This document shows, one piece after another, positions 16,518 through 24,806 of a DNA stretch of 64,000 nucleotides. The stretch is from JADJPO01 sp963828555 (GTDB lineage Bacteria; Actinomycetota; Actinomycetes; Actinomycetales; Kineosporiaceae), in assembly GCA_963828555.1 (NCBI GenBank), contig CAWHEL010000004.1:1178001-1242000 (forward strand). Reading direction: 5' to 3'. How positions within the stretch are numbered: the stretch's first letter is position 1; every line of letters starts with the position of its first letter. The notes under the pieces are model-generated. The model was given only the letters and a program-made list of their open reading frames with translations. It had not been told where the DNA came from and ran no database searches. Both the position numbers and the translations under genes were made by a program.

Positions 16518-17831
16518 GTGGACTACAGCCCACAGCCCCAGTACCAGCCCCAGCAGCCGGCCCAGGCGCCGGGGCTCGCTCCCACTCCTGCCCCCACTCC
16601 TGCCCCCGCTCCGCGGGCCCCGATCCCGGTCCAGGCACCGGTCGGCGCCCCGCCCGTTCCAGGCCTGCGCCCACCGCCGGGGGCCGGGCAGTCGGCGATG
16701 GCCCCTCCGGCCGCTCCGGCCGGCAGCTACGAACGGGCGAGCACCGAGCAGAAGATCGAGGACGACGACGTCGACCTGGCCGGCATCCTCACCCGGATGA
16801 TCGAGATGGGTGCCTCCGACCTGCACCTGACCGCGAGCGCGCCTCCGCTGGTGCGGATCAACGGTGACCTGACCGAGCTCGAGGGCGAGCCGATCCTCAC
16901 TCCGCCGGTGCTGCAGCGAGTGCTGTACGCCGTCCTCACCCAGAAGCAGCGGGAGCGGTTCGAATCCGAACTGGAGCTCGACCTGTCCTACTCCCTGCCC
17001 GGACAGGCCCGGTTCCGGGTGAACATCTATCGCCAGCGGGAGACCGTCGGCGCGGCCTTCCGCCGGATCCCCTACGAGATCCACAGCCTGGAGAAGCTCG
17101 GCATCCCGCCGTCGGTCTCCGCCTTTGCGAGCCTGCCCCGCGGCATGGTGCTGGTCACCGGACCGACCGGATCGGGCAAGTCGACGACCCTGGCGGCCCT
17201 GGTCGACCTCGCCAACCGCACCCGGCGCGACCACATCATGACCGTCGAGGACCCGATCGAGTTCCTGCACCGGCACAAGTCGTGCATGGTCAACCAGCGC
17301 GAGGTGGGCGAGGACACCCTCTCCTTCGGCAATGCGCTCAAGCACGTGCTGCGCCAGGACCCGGACATCATCCTGGTCGGTGAGATGCGTGATCTGGAGA
17401 CCATCTCGGTGGCGCTGACCGCCGCCGAGACCGGCCACCTGGTCTTCGCCACCCTGCACACCCAGGACGCCGGACAGACCATCGACCGCGTGATCGACGT
17501 GTTCCCGCCGCACCAGCAGCAGCAGGTGCGGTCCCAGCTGGCCGGGGCGATTCAGGGCGTGGTCTGCCAGGCCCTGTGCAAGACCCGGGACGGCGCGGGC
17601 CGGGTGGCGGCGACCGAGGTGATGGTGGCCACTCCCGCCATCCGCAACCTGATCCGCGAGGGCAAGACCCACCAGATCTACTCGGCCCTGCAGGCCGGCG
17701 CCCAGCACGGCATGCACACCCTCGACCAGCACCTGGCCGAGCTCGTGCGCACCGGGCGGATCACGCTCGAGCACGGCCGGGAGAAGTGCCACCACGTCGA
17801 GGACTTCAACCGCCTCGTCGGACGAGCCTGA
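16518..17831 (+). CDS. pilT: Type IV pilus retraction ATPase PilT
   Basis: PilT-family ATPase that drives pilus depolymerisation. A proline/glutamine-rich N-terminal tail of about 65 residues (PTPAPTPAPAPRAPIPVQAP) is additional to the usual PilT. The core begins LAGILTRMIEMGASDLHLTASAPPLVRINGDL, with Walker A GPTGSGKSTTLAALV, Asp box MTVEDPIEFLH, Walker B DPDIILVGEMRDLETI, His box LVFATLHTQDA and the C-terminal retraction motif AIRNLIREGKTHQI. GTG 16518 has GACGAGGAG upstream. A dedicated retraction motor implies dynamic pili (twitching, adhesion or DNA uptake). It ends 20 bases before pilC. Confidence 0.95.
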   Translation: MDYSPQPQYQPQQPAQAPGLAPTPAPTPAPAPRAPIPVQAPVGAPPVPGLRPPPGAGQSAMAPPAAPAGSYERASTEQKIEDDDVDLAGILTRMIEMGASDLHLTASAPPLVRINGDLTELEGEPILTPPVLQRVLYAVLTQKQRERFESELELDLSYSLPGQARFRVNIYRQRETVGAAFRRIPYEIHSLEKLGIPPSVSAFASLPRGMVLVTGPTGSGKSTTLAALVDLANRTRRDHIMTVEDPIEFLHRHKSCMVNQREVGEDTLSFGNALKHVLRQDPDIILVGEMRDLETISVALTAAETGHLVFATLHTQDAGQTIDRVIDVFPPHQQQQVRSQLAGAIQGVVCQALCKTRDGAGRVAATEVMVATPAIRNLIREGKTHQIYSALQAGAQHGMHTLDQHLAELVRTGRITLEHGREKCHHVEDFNRLVGRA

Positions 17832-17851
17832 GAGATCGAGGGGAGCCGACG

Positions 17852-19075
17852 ATGAGCACAGGGACCAAGACCTACGAATACTCGGTCCGTGACCGCAAGG
17901 GCAAGCTGGTCAACGGAAAGCTCGACGCGCCCACAGAGGCCGCCCTGGTGCAGAAGCTGCGCGGGATGGGCTACGCCCCGGTGTCGGTCCGTGAGGCCAA
18001 CTCCGGCATGAACCGTGAGCTGTCGATGCCGTTCGGCGGCAAGGTCGGGCTGAAGGACCTGGCGGTGATGAGCCGCCAGTTCGCCACTATGATCAACTCG
18101 GGCCTGTCGCTGCTGCGTGCGTTGTCGATCCTCTCCGAGCAGACCGAGAACGCCAAGCTGGCCAAGGCCCTGAATGAGGTGCGCGGCGCGGTGGAGTCCG
18201 GGCAGTCGCTCTCGACCGCGATGGCGCGCCATCCCGAGGTGTTCCCGCCGCTGATGGTGAACATGACCCGGGCCGGTGAGGTCGGCGGCTTCCTGGACGC
18301 CGTCCTGCTGCAGATCGCCGCGAACTACGAGGCCGAGGTACGCCTGCGCGGAAAGATCAAGTCGGCGATGACCTACCCGACCGTGGTCTTCGTGATCGCG
18401 ATCATCGCGGTGATCGGGATGCTGCTGTTCATCGTGCCGATCTTCGCCAAGATGTTCAACGACCTGGGTGGTGAGCTGCCGGCGCCGACCAAGGTGCTGG
18501 TGTTCCTCTCCGACGCGTTGCGGCTCGGGGCGCCGATCATGCTGGTCGGGGGCATCGGCGGGGTCGTGGTCTGGAACCGGATCAAGCGCCGCGAGGGAGT
18601 GCTGCGGGTCGTGGACCCGCTGAAGCTGAAGGTTCCGGTCTTCGGCTCGCTGTTCCAGAAGGTGGCGATCAGCAGGTTCACCCGCAACCTGGGCACCATG
18701 CTGCGTTCGGGGGTACCGATCCTGCAGAGCCTGGAGATCGTCGGGGACACCAGCGGCAACATCGTGATCCGGGACGCCGCGAAGGCGGTGGAGGAGAACG
18801 TGCGCCGCGGCGAGTCGCTCACCGCGCCGCTGGCCGAGCACAAGGTGTTCCCGCCGATGGTGGTGCAGATGCTCGCGGTCGGTGAGGACACCGGCGCGAT
18901 GGACACCATGCTGCACAAGATCTCCGACTTCTACGACCAGGAGGTCGAGGCCACGGCGGAGGCTCTGACCAGCCTGATCGAGCCGCTGATGATCGCCGTG
19001 TTGGGTGCTGTGATCGGTGCAATGATCATTGCCCTGTACATGCCGATCTTCTCCGTGTTCAACCTGATCAAGTAG
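17852..19075 (+). CDS. pilC: Type IV pilus inner membrane platform protein PilC
   Basis: Polytopic GspF/PilC protein that couples the ATPases to pilin assembly. Two T2SSF domains are visible: MSRQFATMINSGLSLLRALSILSEQTEN with membrane segment TYPTVVFVIAIIAVIGMLLFIVPIF, and FTRNLGTMLRSGVPILQSLEIVG ending in SLIEPLMIAVLGAVIGAMIIALYMPIF. Length 407 aa. ATG 17852 is preceded by GAGGGGAG. The next prepilin gene starts 5 bases after the stop. Confidence 0.95.
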   Translation: MSTGTKTYEYSVRDRKGKLVNGKLDAPTEAALVQKLRGMGYAPVSVREANSGMNRELSMPFGGKVGLKDLAVMSRQFATMINSGLSLLRALSILSEQTENAKLAKALNEVRGAVESGQSLSTAMARHPEVFPPLMVNMTRAGEVGGFLDAVLLQIAANYEAEVRLRGKIKSAMTYPTVVFVIAIIAVIGMLLFIVPIFAKMFNDLGGELPAPTKVLVFLSDALRLGAPIMLVGGIGGVVVWNRIKRREGVLRVVDPLKLKVPVFGSLFQKVAISRFTRNLGTMLRSGVPILQSLEIVGDTSGNIVIRDAAKAVEENVRRGESLTAPLAEHKVFPPMVVQMLAVGEDTGAMDTMLHKISDFYDQEVEATAEALTSLIEPLMIAVLGAVIGAMIIALYMPIFSVFNLIK

Positions 19076-19080
19076 GCCCG

Positions 19081-19512
19081 GTGCGACGCGCGAGGGATGA
19101 CCGCGGCTTCACCCTGGTCGAACTACTCGTCGTGATGATCATCATCGCCATCCTGGCGGCGATCGCGGTCCCGATGCTCACCAGTCAGCGGGCCAAGGCC
19201 GTCGATGCGGCGACCCGAGCGGATGCCGCCCGGTTGGGCCAGGCGGTGTACGGCTGGTACGTGGGCGAGACCACGATCCCAGACGTGCGGATCCTGGGCG
19301 GCCGGTACGAGCTCGCCGGCATCGACCAGGGACCGGTCAGTCGCGGCGTGGTCGTCGAAGGCGGTCTGCCGACGACGGTGGACAACACCGGCTGGACGGC
19401 GCAGGCCTGGTGCCTGGACCTGACCAACCCGACGGGCAGCCTGCGCACCTTCAAGTTCTCCGTGCAGCAGGGGCTGGAGCCCGGGCCGTGCGCGTCACCC
19501 GTTTCGCCCTGA
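19081..19512 (+). CDS. Prepilin (type IV pilin-like, divergent)
   Basis: Class III-signal prepilin of 143 aa: RDDRGFTLVELLVVMIIIAILAAIAVP shows the G|F prepilin peptidase site and Glu+5. The C-terminal globular part differs from the two later major pilins but keeps two cysteines (AWCLDLTN and GPCASP) that could form the D-region disulfide. GTG 19081 is 5 bases after pilC, so it is cotranscribed with the motor genes, unlike the major pilins, which have their own leaders. Likely a minor pilin. No separate hairpin follows it. Confidence 0.88.
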   Translation: MRRARDDRGFTLVELLVVMIIIAILAAIAVPMLTSQRAKAVDAATRADAARLGQAVYGWYVGETTIPDVRILGGRYELAGIDQGPVSRGVVVEGGLPTTVDNTGWTAQAWCLDLTNPTGSLRTFKFSVQQGLEPGPCASPVSP

Positions 19513-19525
19513 GCGGCGGCATGAG

Positions 19526-19664
19526 GTGACGCTGGGTGAGCCGAACAGGCGAGCCGGCTCAAGACCCGTGCGGGCGGGGTCGATACCTCCCTTGTCATCG
19601 CACTGCCGTGGCGGGGTCACGACCCAGGCCACACCCTGCCATCCGACTCGAAGGAGAGCACTCG
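19526..19664 (+). promoter_or_regulatory. Structured 5' leader of major pilin gene 1
   Basis: The leader can fold: GGGT...ACCC and GAGCC...GGCTC around a bulged AAG, and further down GTGGC/GCCAC with GGGTC/GACCC before the ribosome-binding site AAGGAGA (19651-19657). It is kept base-for-base in copy 2. A short echo (GGGTGAG ... CTCAAG) precedes the third prepilin at about 20931-20947. It could be an mRNA-stabilising or regulatory RNA; I cannot match it to a known riboswitch. Confidence 0.4.
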
Positions 19665-20120
19665 ATGCTCGCTCGTATCCGTAAGTCCATGGAGGAGAAG
19701 GACGAGGGCTTCACCCTCATCGAGCTCCTGGTCGTCATGATCATCATCGGCATCCTGGCCGCGATCGCGATCCCGGTCTTCCTGAGCCAGCGCGCCAAGG
19801 CCCAGGACACGGCCACCAAGGCCGACGTCACCACCATCGGCAAGGAGATCGCGACCTACTACGTCGACGGCACTCCCACCGCCGACGTCGCCGTGGGTCT
19901 GAACGCCAACCGTGAGTACACGGTCAACGCCGTCGTCGTCGGCCGGGCCAGCCAGGCCACGATCGGTGGTCTGGCCACGTTGTTCCACGCCACCGACAAG
20001 GCCAACAAGTGGTGCGTGTCGCTGACCAACACCGGGGGCAGCAACGGCGCCCAGACCTGGAAGTACTCCGCCAAGGGCGGTCTCCAGGTCGGCGCCTGCG
20101 CCGCCGCCGATGTCGCCTGA
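19665..20120 (+). CDS. Major type IV pilin, copy 1
   Basis: Type IVa-like prepilin of 151 aa. Leader peptide of 15 residues ending in Gly, cleavage at DEG|FTLIELLVVMIIIGILA with Glu+5, then the long N-terminal helix and a small globular domain with two cysteines (KWCVSL and VGACAAAD) for the D-loop disulfide. AAGGAGA is 8 bases before ATG 19665. The neighbour at 20389 encodes the same protein except for a patch after DVAV (GLNANREYTV here). Its own structured leader and strong UUCG hairpin suggest high, independent expression as major pilus subunit. Confidence 0.95.
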   Translation: MLARIRKSMEEKDEGFTLIELLVVMIIIGILAAIAIPVFLSQRAKAQDTATKADVTTIGKEIATYYVDGTPTADVAVGLNANREYTVNAVVVGRASQATIGGLATLFHATDKANKWCVSLTNTGGSNGAQTWKYSAKGGLQVGACAAADVA

Positions 20121-20147
20121 GCCCTTCTGAGGCGTCTGCACCGCCGC

Positions 20148-20183
20148 GACCGGGGCGGCTCCCTTCGGGGAGCCGTCCCGGTC
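20148..20183 (+). terminator. UUCG-capped hairpin after pilin copy 1
   Basis: GACCGGGGCGGCTCCC (20148-20163) pairs with GGGAGCCGTCCCGGTC (20168-20183) around a TTCG tetraloop: 16 pairs with a single G-U. There is no following T-run. It can act as a terminator or as a 3' stabiliser that makes the pilin message more abundant than its neighbours. Confidence 0.75.
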
Positions 20184-20249
20184 CGGCGTTCGTCTCGGCA
20201 CCCGCACTCGATGCACGTCACCCGTTCCGCCCTGCCCTTCGGCGTCGGA

Positions 20250-20388
20250 GTGACGCTGGGTGAGCCGAACAGGCGAGCCGGCTCAAGACCCGTGCGGGCG
20301 GGGTCGATACCTCCCTTGTCATCGCACTGCCGTGGCGGGGTCACGACCCAGGCCACACCCTGCCATCCGACTCGAAGGAGAGCACTCG
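20250..20388 (+). promoter_or_regulatory. Structured 5' leader of major pilin gene 2
   Basis: Identical to the leader of copy 1, including the GAGCC/GGCTC stem, the AAG bulge and the AAGGAGA ribosome-binding site at 20375-20381. Confidence 0.4.
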
Positions 20389-20847
20389 ATGCTCGCTCGT
20401 ATCCGTAAGTCCATGGAGGAGAAGGACGAGGGCTTCACCCTCATCGAGCTCCTGGTCGTCATGATCATCATCGGCATCCTGGCCGCGATCGCGATCCCGG
20501 TCTTCCTGAGCCAGCGCGCCAAGGCCCAGGACACGGCCACCAAGGCCGACGTCACCACCATCGGCAAGGAGATCGCGACCTACTACGTCGACGGCACTCC
20601 CACCGCCGACGTCGCCGTGGCGCTCGACGCCGGGACGCGTGAGTACAGCGTGAACGCCGTCGTCGTCGGCCGGGCCAGCCAGGCCACGATCGGTGGTCTG
20701 GCCACGTTGTTCCACGCCACCGACAAGGCCAACAAGTGGTGCGTGTCGCTGACCAACACCGGGGGCAGCAACGGCGCCCAGACCTGGAAGTACTCCGCCA
20801 AGGGCGGTCTCCAGGTCGGCGCCTGCGCCGCCGCCGATGTCGCCTGA
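20389..20847 (+). CDS. Major type IV pilin, copy 2
   Basis: Prepilin of 152 aa, one residue longer than copy 1. It has the same leader peptide, G|F cleavage site, Glu+5 helix and C-terminal cysteine pair. The only protein difference is the surface-type patch ALDAGTREYSV in place of GLNANREYTV, roughly residues 77-88, in what should be the alpha-beta loop. Two nearly identical subunits could mix in one fibre or serve as a source of antigenic or phage-receptor variation by recombination; this is inference. Followed by the same UUCG hairpin. Confidence 0.95.
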   Translation: MLARIRKSMEEKDEGFTLIELLVVMIIIGILAAIAIPVFLSQRAKAQDTATKADVTTIGKEIATYYVDGTPTADVAVALDAGTREYSVNAVVVGRASQATIGGLATLFHATDKANKWCVSLTNTGGSNGAQTWKYSAKGGLQVGACAAADVA

Positions 20848-20874
20848 GCCCTTCTGAGGCGTCTGCACCGCCGC

Positions 20875-20910
20875 GACCGGGGCGGCTCCCTTCGGGGAGC
20901 CGTCCCGGTC
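20875..20910 (+). terminator. UUCG-capped hairpin after pilin copy 2
   Basis: Exact copy of the hairpin at 20148-20183 (16-bp stem, TTCG loop). It separates the major pilins from the minor prepilin genes that begin at 21026. Confidence 0.75.
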
Positions 20911-21025
20911 CGGCGTGCGGCCAACGGGTGAGAGGACTCAAGCACACCGCCGTGACGTCCGAAGCCCCAGAGGGGAACCGGAACCGCCTGGGATCGCGTC
21001 GTTCCCACCACCGAGGAGGGTGAGC

Positions 21026-22273
21026 ATGCACGCTCGCAGGAGCAGCCGCGACAGCGGCTTCACCCTGGTAGAGGTGGTGGTCGCGATGGCCACCTTCGCG
21101 GTCCTGGTGGCGTTCACCCTCGCCCTGGTGCTGCGGGTCAACCAGACCGCTCGGCAGAACGACCTGCGGGTGGCCGCGGCCAGCCTGGCCAACCGTCAGG
21201 TGGAGGCGGTGCGCGGCCAGGAGCTGAGCGCCATCCCCGACGGTCTGCAGACCAGCACCACGACCGTCGGCGGCACGACCTACACGGTGCGGCAGACGGC
21301 GCAACTGGTCTCCACCAACGCCACGGCCAGCCTGTGCGGATCGACCAGCAGCACACTCGCCTACAAGCTGGTCACGGTCACGGTCTCCTGGCCGAACATG
21401 GGCGCCGTGCCCGCCGTACGGGCCGACACGCTCAAGGTGGTCGGCACCGGGGCACTGAGCCAGGCCATGGGCACCCTTGCGGTGAACGTGGCCACGTCGA
21501 GCGGAGCCCCGCTCGGCGACGTCACGGTCACCCTGACCCCGGGCGGCGCGTCGGTGGTCACCGGCGACGACGGCTGTGCCGTCTTCAGCCAGGTCGCACC
21601 CGGGGCGTACACGGCCACGGCCAACACCCCCGGATACGTCGGGGCCGGCAACAGCCAGGTGGAAGCCGTCAGTGCGATCGGGATCACCGCCGGCCAGGTC
21701 GCTCACGCAGACCTGCTCTACGACGTCGCCACCGACTTCCTCGTGCAGCCGCCGCAGGTCACCGGGTACACGATGCCCAGCGGGATCCCGCTGATGATCC
21801 GCAGCAGCTACGTGACCGACACCCAGCTACCCGGCTGCGGCGCCGGGAACGGCTGCTATACGGGCCTTCCGGGCCAGGTGCGTTCGCTCTTCCCGACCCT
21901 CTACACCGTCTGGGCGGGTACCTGCCACGACGCCAAGACGGCGGAGTCCGCCGCCTCGGTCGACCTGTCCAGCGCGGCCGCCCGTGGCACCACGGTCACC
22001 GTTCCGATGGGGCAGGTGCGGATCACAGTGATGCACGACGGCGAGCCGCGGGCCGGCCGCTCCCTCACCGCCACGCACGCGGCCGAGCCGGCGGCTACCA
22101 CTCCGCCCCCGCTGTGCTCCTCCGGCGCCAACCACAGCCTGCCGGTCAGCCAGGACGCCGGAGTCGGGGTGCTCCTGCCGTACGGCACCTGGACCCTGAG
22201 CAGCTCGAACAGCCCCTCGGTCACCGTCAGCGTGGGCTCCACCCCCCTCGACATCGTGCTCACGGAGGACTGA
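21026..22273 (+). CDS. Large prepilin-like protein with carboxypeptidase-regulatory-like domain
   Basis: A 415-residue protein with a prepilin signal (RDSGFTLVEVVVAMATFAVLVAFTLAL, G|F site and Glu+5). After the pilin helix comes a beta-rich region; residues about 150-235 (GTLAVNVATSSGAPLGDVTVTLTPGG ... PGAYTATANTPGY) look like a carboxypeptidase regulatory-like (CarboxypepD_reg) fold. The C-terminal half contains several cysteines (GCGAGNGCYTG, TCHDA, LCSSG) that may form disulfides outside the cell. GAGGAGGG precedes ATG 21026. It overlaps the next prepilin gene by 1 base. A minor pilin or tip adhesin is the likely role, inferred from size and position. Confidence 0.82.
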   Translation: MHARRSSRDSGFTLVEVVVAMATFAVLVAFTLALVLRVNQTARQNDLRVAAASLANRQVEAVRGQELSAIPDGLQTSTTTVGGTTYTVRQTAQLVSTNATASLCGSTSSTLAYKLVTVTVSWPNMGAVPAVRADTLKVVGTGALSQAMGTLAVNVATSSGAPLGDVTVTLTPGGASVVTGDDGCAVFSQVAPGAYTATANTPGYVGAGNSQVEAVSAIGITAGQVAHADLLYDVATDFLVQPPQVTGYTMPSGIPLMIRSSYVTDTQLPGCGAGNGCYTGLPGQVRSLFPTLYTVWAGTCHDAKTAESAASVDLSSAAARGTTVTVPMGQVRITVMHDGEPRAGRSLTATHAAEPAATTPPPLCSSGANHSLPVSQDAGVGVLLPYGTWTLSSSNSPSVTVSVGSTPLDIVLTED

Positions 22274-22950
22274 TGCGTGCCCCGTCCGCCCGGCGCGAGG
22301 AGTCCGGCCTGACCGCCATCGAACTGGTGGTCTCGGCGGCGATCAGCTCGATCATCCTGGCCGGCGTGGCGACCGTGATGGTGGCCACGTCGACGCTGAG
22401 CAACCAGACCCTCACCCGGACGGCGAACTCCCGTGCGGTGCGTTCGGCGGCCGAGGCGGTCACCACGTCGCTGCGGGTGGGAACGGTGCCGGCGGGTGAG
22501 CCCGCCGGGGTGGTCGACGCCCGTCCGGACGAGATCACCTTCTACGCGCTGCTCAACCGTTCCGGCGCCGTGACCACCACCGACGTGGCGCCGACCCGGG
22601 TGCGCTACTGGTGGGACTCCACCACGAAGTGCCTGACCCAGACCCGGGTGGTGGGCGTGGCGATCACGCCGGTCCCGGCGATCGGTCCGCAATGGACCTG
22701 GACGGCGGCGGCGGAGAACCGGTGCGTGGCCAAGACCACCACTGCGCCGGAGTTCACCTACTTCGCCAGCTCGGCGATCACCGTGAACGGGGTGCCCGTG
22801 ACCGATCTCGGAGCCACCGCCGCTGGCCTGCCCGCGGCCACCCTGCCGGTGGTGAAGAGCGTGCAGGTCGAGCTGACCATCCAGGACCCCACCAACCCGA
22901 GCGTGACCGGATCCACGATCCTCGACCGCGTCACGCTGAACAACGTGTGA
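22273..22950 (+). CDS. Minor prepilin (PilW/PilJ-like)
   Basis: A 225-residue prepilin: REESGLTAIELVVSAAISSIILAGVATVMVA has the G|L cleavage site and Glu+5. The soluble part contains two cysteines (TKCLTQ, NRCVAK). The ATG overlaps the stop of the preceding gene (TGATG), so the two minor pilins are coupled. The order prepilin-prepilin-PilX-like protein resembles minor-pilin operons that prime pilus assembly. No close family assignment beyond the N-terminal methylation motif is possible by eye. Confidence 0.82.
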   Translation: MRAPSARREESGLTAIELVVSAAISSIILAGVATVMVATSTLSNQTLTRTANSRAVRSAAEAVTTSLRVGTVPAGEPAGVVDARPDEITFYALLNRSGAVTTTDVAPTRVRYWWDSTTKCLTQTRVVGVAITPVPAIGPQWTWTAAAENRCVAKTTTAPEFTYFASSAITVNGVPVTDLGATAAGLPAATLPVVKSVQVELTIQDPTNPSVTGSTILDRVTLNNV

Positions 22951-22973
22951 GCACCCGCCCGACCCGACGGAGG

Positions 22974-24734
22974 ATGACCGACGTGCTGCCCCGCCGACGT
23001 GACCTGACCGGCCGCACCGACGATCGGGGGATCGCCCTCGTCGTCGTCGTCGCCGCGATGGCGGTGATCACTCTGTTCCTGACCACGTCGTTGTACGTGG
23101 TGCTCTCCAACGCCGAACCCTCGCGCGGCAGCCAGGACGCCAAGGCCGCCTACGCCGCGGCAGAGGCCGGGGTGGACGAGTACCTAGCCCGGCTGAACGC
23201 GACCTCGGGCAACTACTGGGTGACCGGGAACACCGATGCCGGCAACCCGGCCCTGTCCGCGACCGGTGCTGGGCAACAGGTTCAGGGCACCAACGGTTCG
23301 GGTGCCCGGTTCCGCTACCAGGTACTCAACCCCGCCGAGATCGCGCGGGACGGGAAGATCCGGCTGATGGTCACCGGGATCAGCGCCCCAGGCCAGACCG
23401 GCACCACCGGGGTCACCAAGACGCTGACCGCCACCTTGGTGCCGTCGGGATTCGTGAGGTATGTGTACTTCAGCGACGTCGAGGTGCTCGACCCGGCCCT
23501 GATGAGTGCGCAGGTGCTCTTCGTCACCGTCAACGGCGCGAACAGCCCGGCGGCGAACCGGCGCTACGCGATGACCAAGGAGGACGCCTGCAGTCTGCGC
23601 TACTACGAGGGACGCAGCGCTGCCGGCTTCAACCTGGCCGGGACCACGCCGGCGGTCGGGGTCTGGAACACCACCACCAGCAGCTGGGCCAGTGCCCCGG
23701 GCTCGATCACCGCCGGGCTGGTGCGCGGGATCGCCTGCAGTGAGATCCAGTGGACCGGTGGTGACACCGTGCGTGGCGCGCTGCACAGCAACGACGCGCT
23801 GCAGATCGGTGGCGCGGTGACCTTCACCGACCCCAAGACCGAGTCCTCCTGGCCGTTCTGCCAGACCAACCCGGCGTCCAACTGCTGGTGGAACGCCGGC
23901 GTGCCGGCGGCCAACCGCCCCCGCTATGGCGCCCCGATGGCGCTTCCGGTGAGCAACCAGTCGTTGCGCACCATCGCCACCGATACCACGACCAACGCCG
24001 GCTGCTACTACACCGGTCCCACCCGGATCACCGTCAACGGCTCCCAGATGACGGTGTTCAGCCCGAACACCACCAGTGCGCCGGCGCGCTGTCTGAACGC
24101 CGCCAACCGGGCCAACCCGCAGGTGATCACCACCATCCCGCAGGTGATCTACGTCGACCAGGTGGCCGGGCCGTGCGTCGGCGCCGGCTACCCGGTGGCG
24201 AACGAGTCCACCACCGTCGGCGTCACCACCGACTACGCCTGCACCCGCGGCACGGCGTTCGTCCAGGGCACGCTGAACGGTCAGGTGACCGTCGCCTCCC
24301 AGGACGACATCGTGATCACCAGCGACCTGACCTACACCAACGGCACCAACGGCAACGACGTGCTCGGCCTGGTGGCAGGAAACAACGTGTGGGTCTATCA
24401 CCCGGTCCGCGCCGACGGCACCAACCTGCTCCCTGCGGCGAGCAACATCTACAACATCCAGGCGGCCGTGCTGGCGCTGCGGCACTCGTTCATCGTGCAG
24501 AACTGGAACCTCGGGGCCCGGCTGAGCACCGGGACCGCCGCCACCCGGCTGAACATCACCGGGAGCCTCGCGCAGAAGTTCCGTGGGCCGGTGGGCACCG
24601 GCAACGGCGTCACCGCCAGCACGGGCTACCTGAAGAACTACGTGTACGACTCACGGCTGCTGAACGTCCAGCCGCCGTACTTCCTGCAGCCGGTCGCCTC
24701 TCCGTGGTCGGTGGAGACGCTCACCGACCGCTGA
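22974..24734 (+). CDS. PilX-like pilus assembly protein, large
   Basis: A 586-residue protein starting with a pilin-like hydrophobic helix (TDDRGIALVVVVAAMAVITLFLTTSLYVVLSN) but without Glu+5, as in PilX/GspK-type tip proteins. Then follows AAYAAAEAGVDEYLARL, typical of PilX N-terminal domains, and a long Thr/Asn-rich beta domain with several Cys (DACSLRYYEG, ACSEIQWTGG, CQTNPASNCWW, GCYYTGP, ARCLNAAN, GPCVGAGY, YACTRGT). GTG 22983, with GGAGG nine bases upstream, may be the real start, since GGAGG abuts ATG 22974. Probably an extracellular tip component or adhesin; inference. Confidence 0.75.
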   Translation: MTDVLPRRRDLTGRTDDRGIALVVVVAAMAVITLFLTTSLYVVLSNAEPSRGSQDAKAAYAAAEAGVDEYLARLNATSGNYWVTGNTDAGNPALSATGAGQQVQGTNGSGARFRYQVLNPAEIARDGKIRLMVTGISAPGQTGTTGVTKTLTATLVPSGFVRYVYFSDVEVLDPALMSAQVLFVTVNGANSPAANRRYAMTKEDACSLRYYEGRSAAGFNLAGTTPAVGVWNTTTSSWASAPGSITAGLVRGIACSEIQWTGGDTVRGALHSNDALQIGGAVTFTDPKTESSWPFCQTNPASNCWWNAGVPAANRPRYGAPMALPVSNQSLRTIATDTTTNAGCYYTGPTRITVNGSQMTVFSPNTTSAPARCLNAANRANPQVITTIPQVIYVDQVAGPCVGAGYPVANESTTVGVTTDYACTRGTAFVQGTLNGQVTVASQDDIVITSDLTYTNGTNGNDVLGLVAGNNVWVYHPVRADGTNLLPAASNIYNIQAAVLALRHSFIVQNWNLGARLSTGTAATRLNITGSLAQKFRGPVGTGNGVTASTGYLKNYVYDSRLLNVQPPYFLQPVASPWSVETLTDR

Positions 24735-24806
24735 CGCTGTGACGCCGTCGCGCCGCGCGCGGTTCACGCCACAGTCCCAGCACCAGGAAGGGGTACGGTC
24801 GGTCCG

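Larger units (their letters stand above)
19526..20189 (+). repeat. Tandem duplication copy 1 (leader, pilin, hairpin)
   Basis: This 664-bp unit recurs at 20250-20916 with an offset of 724 bp before the variable patch and 727 bp after it. Apart from short differences inside the pilin gene (19897-19910 and 19921-19925), the copies are identical, including the 139-base leader and the terminal hairpin. Weaker similarity extends upstream to about 19493 (copy 2: 20216). Confidence 0.95.
20250..20916 (+). repeat. Tandem duplication copy 2 (leader, pilin, hairpin)
   Basis: Second unit of the pilin duplication, 667 bp. It differs from copy 1 at 20621-20637 (17 bases against 14) and in AGCGTG against ACGGTC just after. 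Leader, first half, last half and hairpin are identical, which indicates recent duplication or ongoing gene conversion. Confidence 0.95.

Noticed and set aside
19526..19664. Known c-di-GMP-I riboswitch before the pilins
   Set aside because: The conserved GEMM core sequences (such as the GGGCAAACC and GACGCAAAGCC type segments) are absent; left as unidentified leader.
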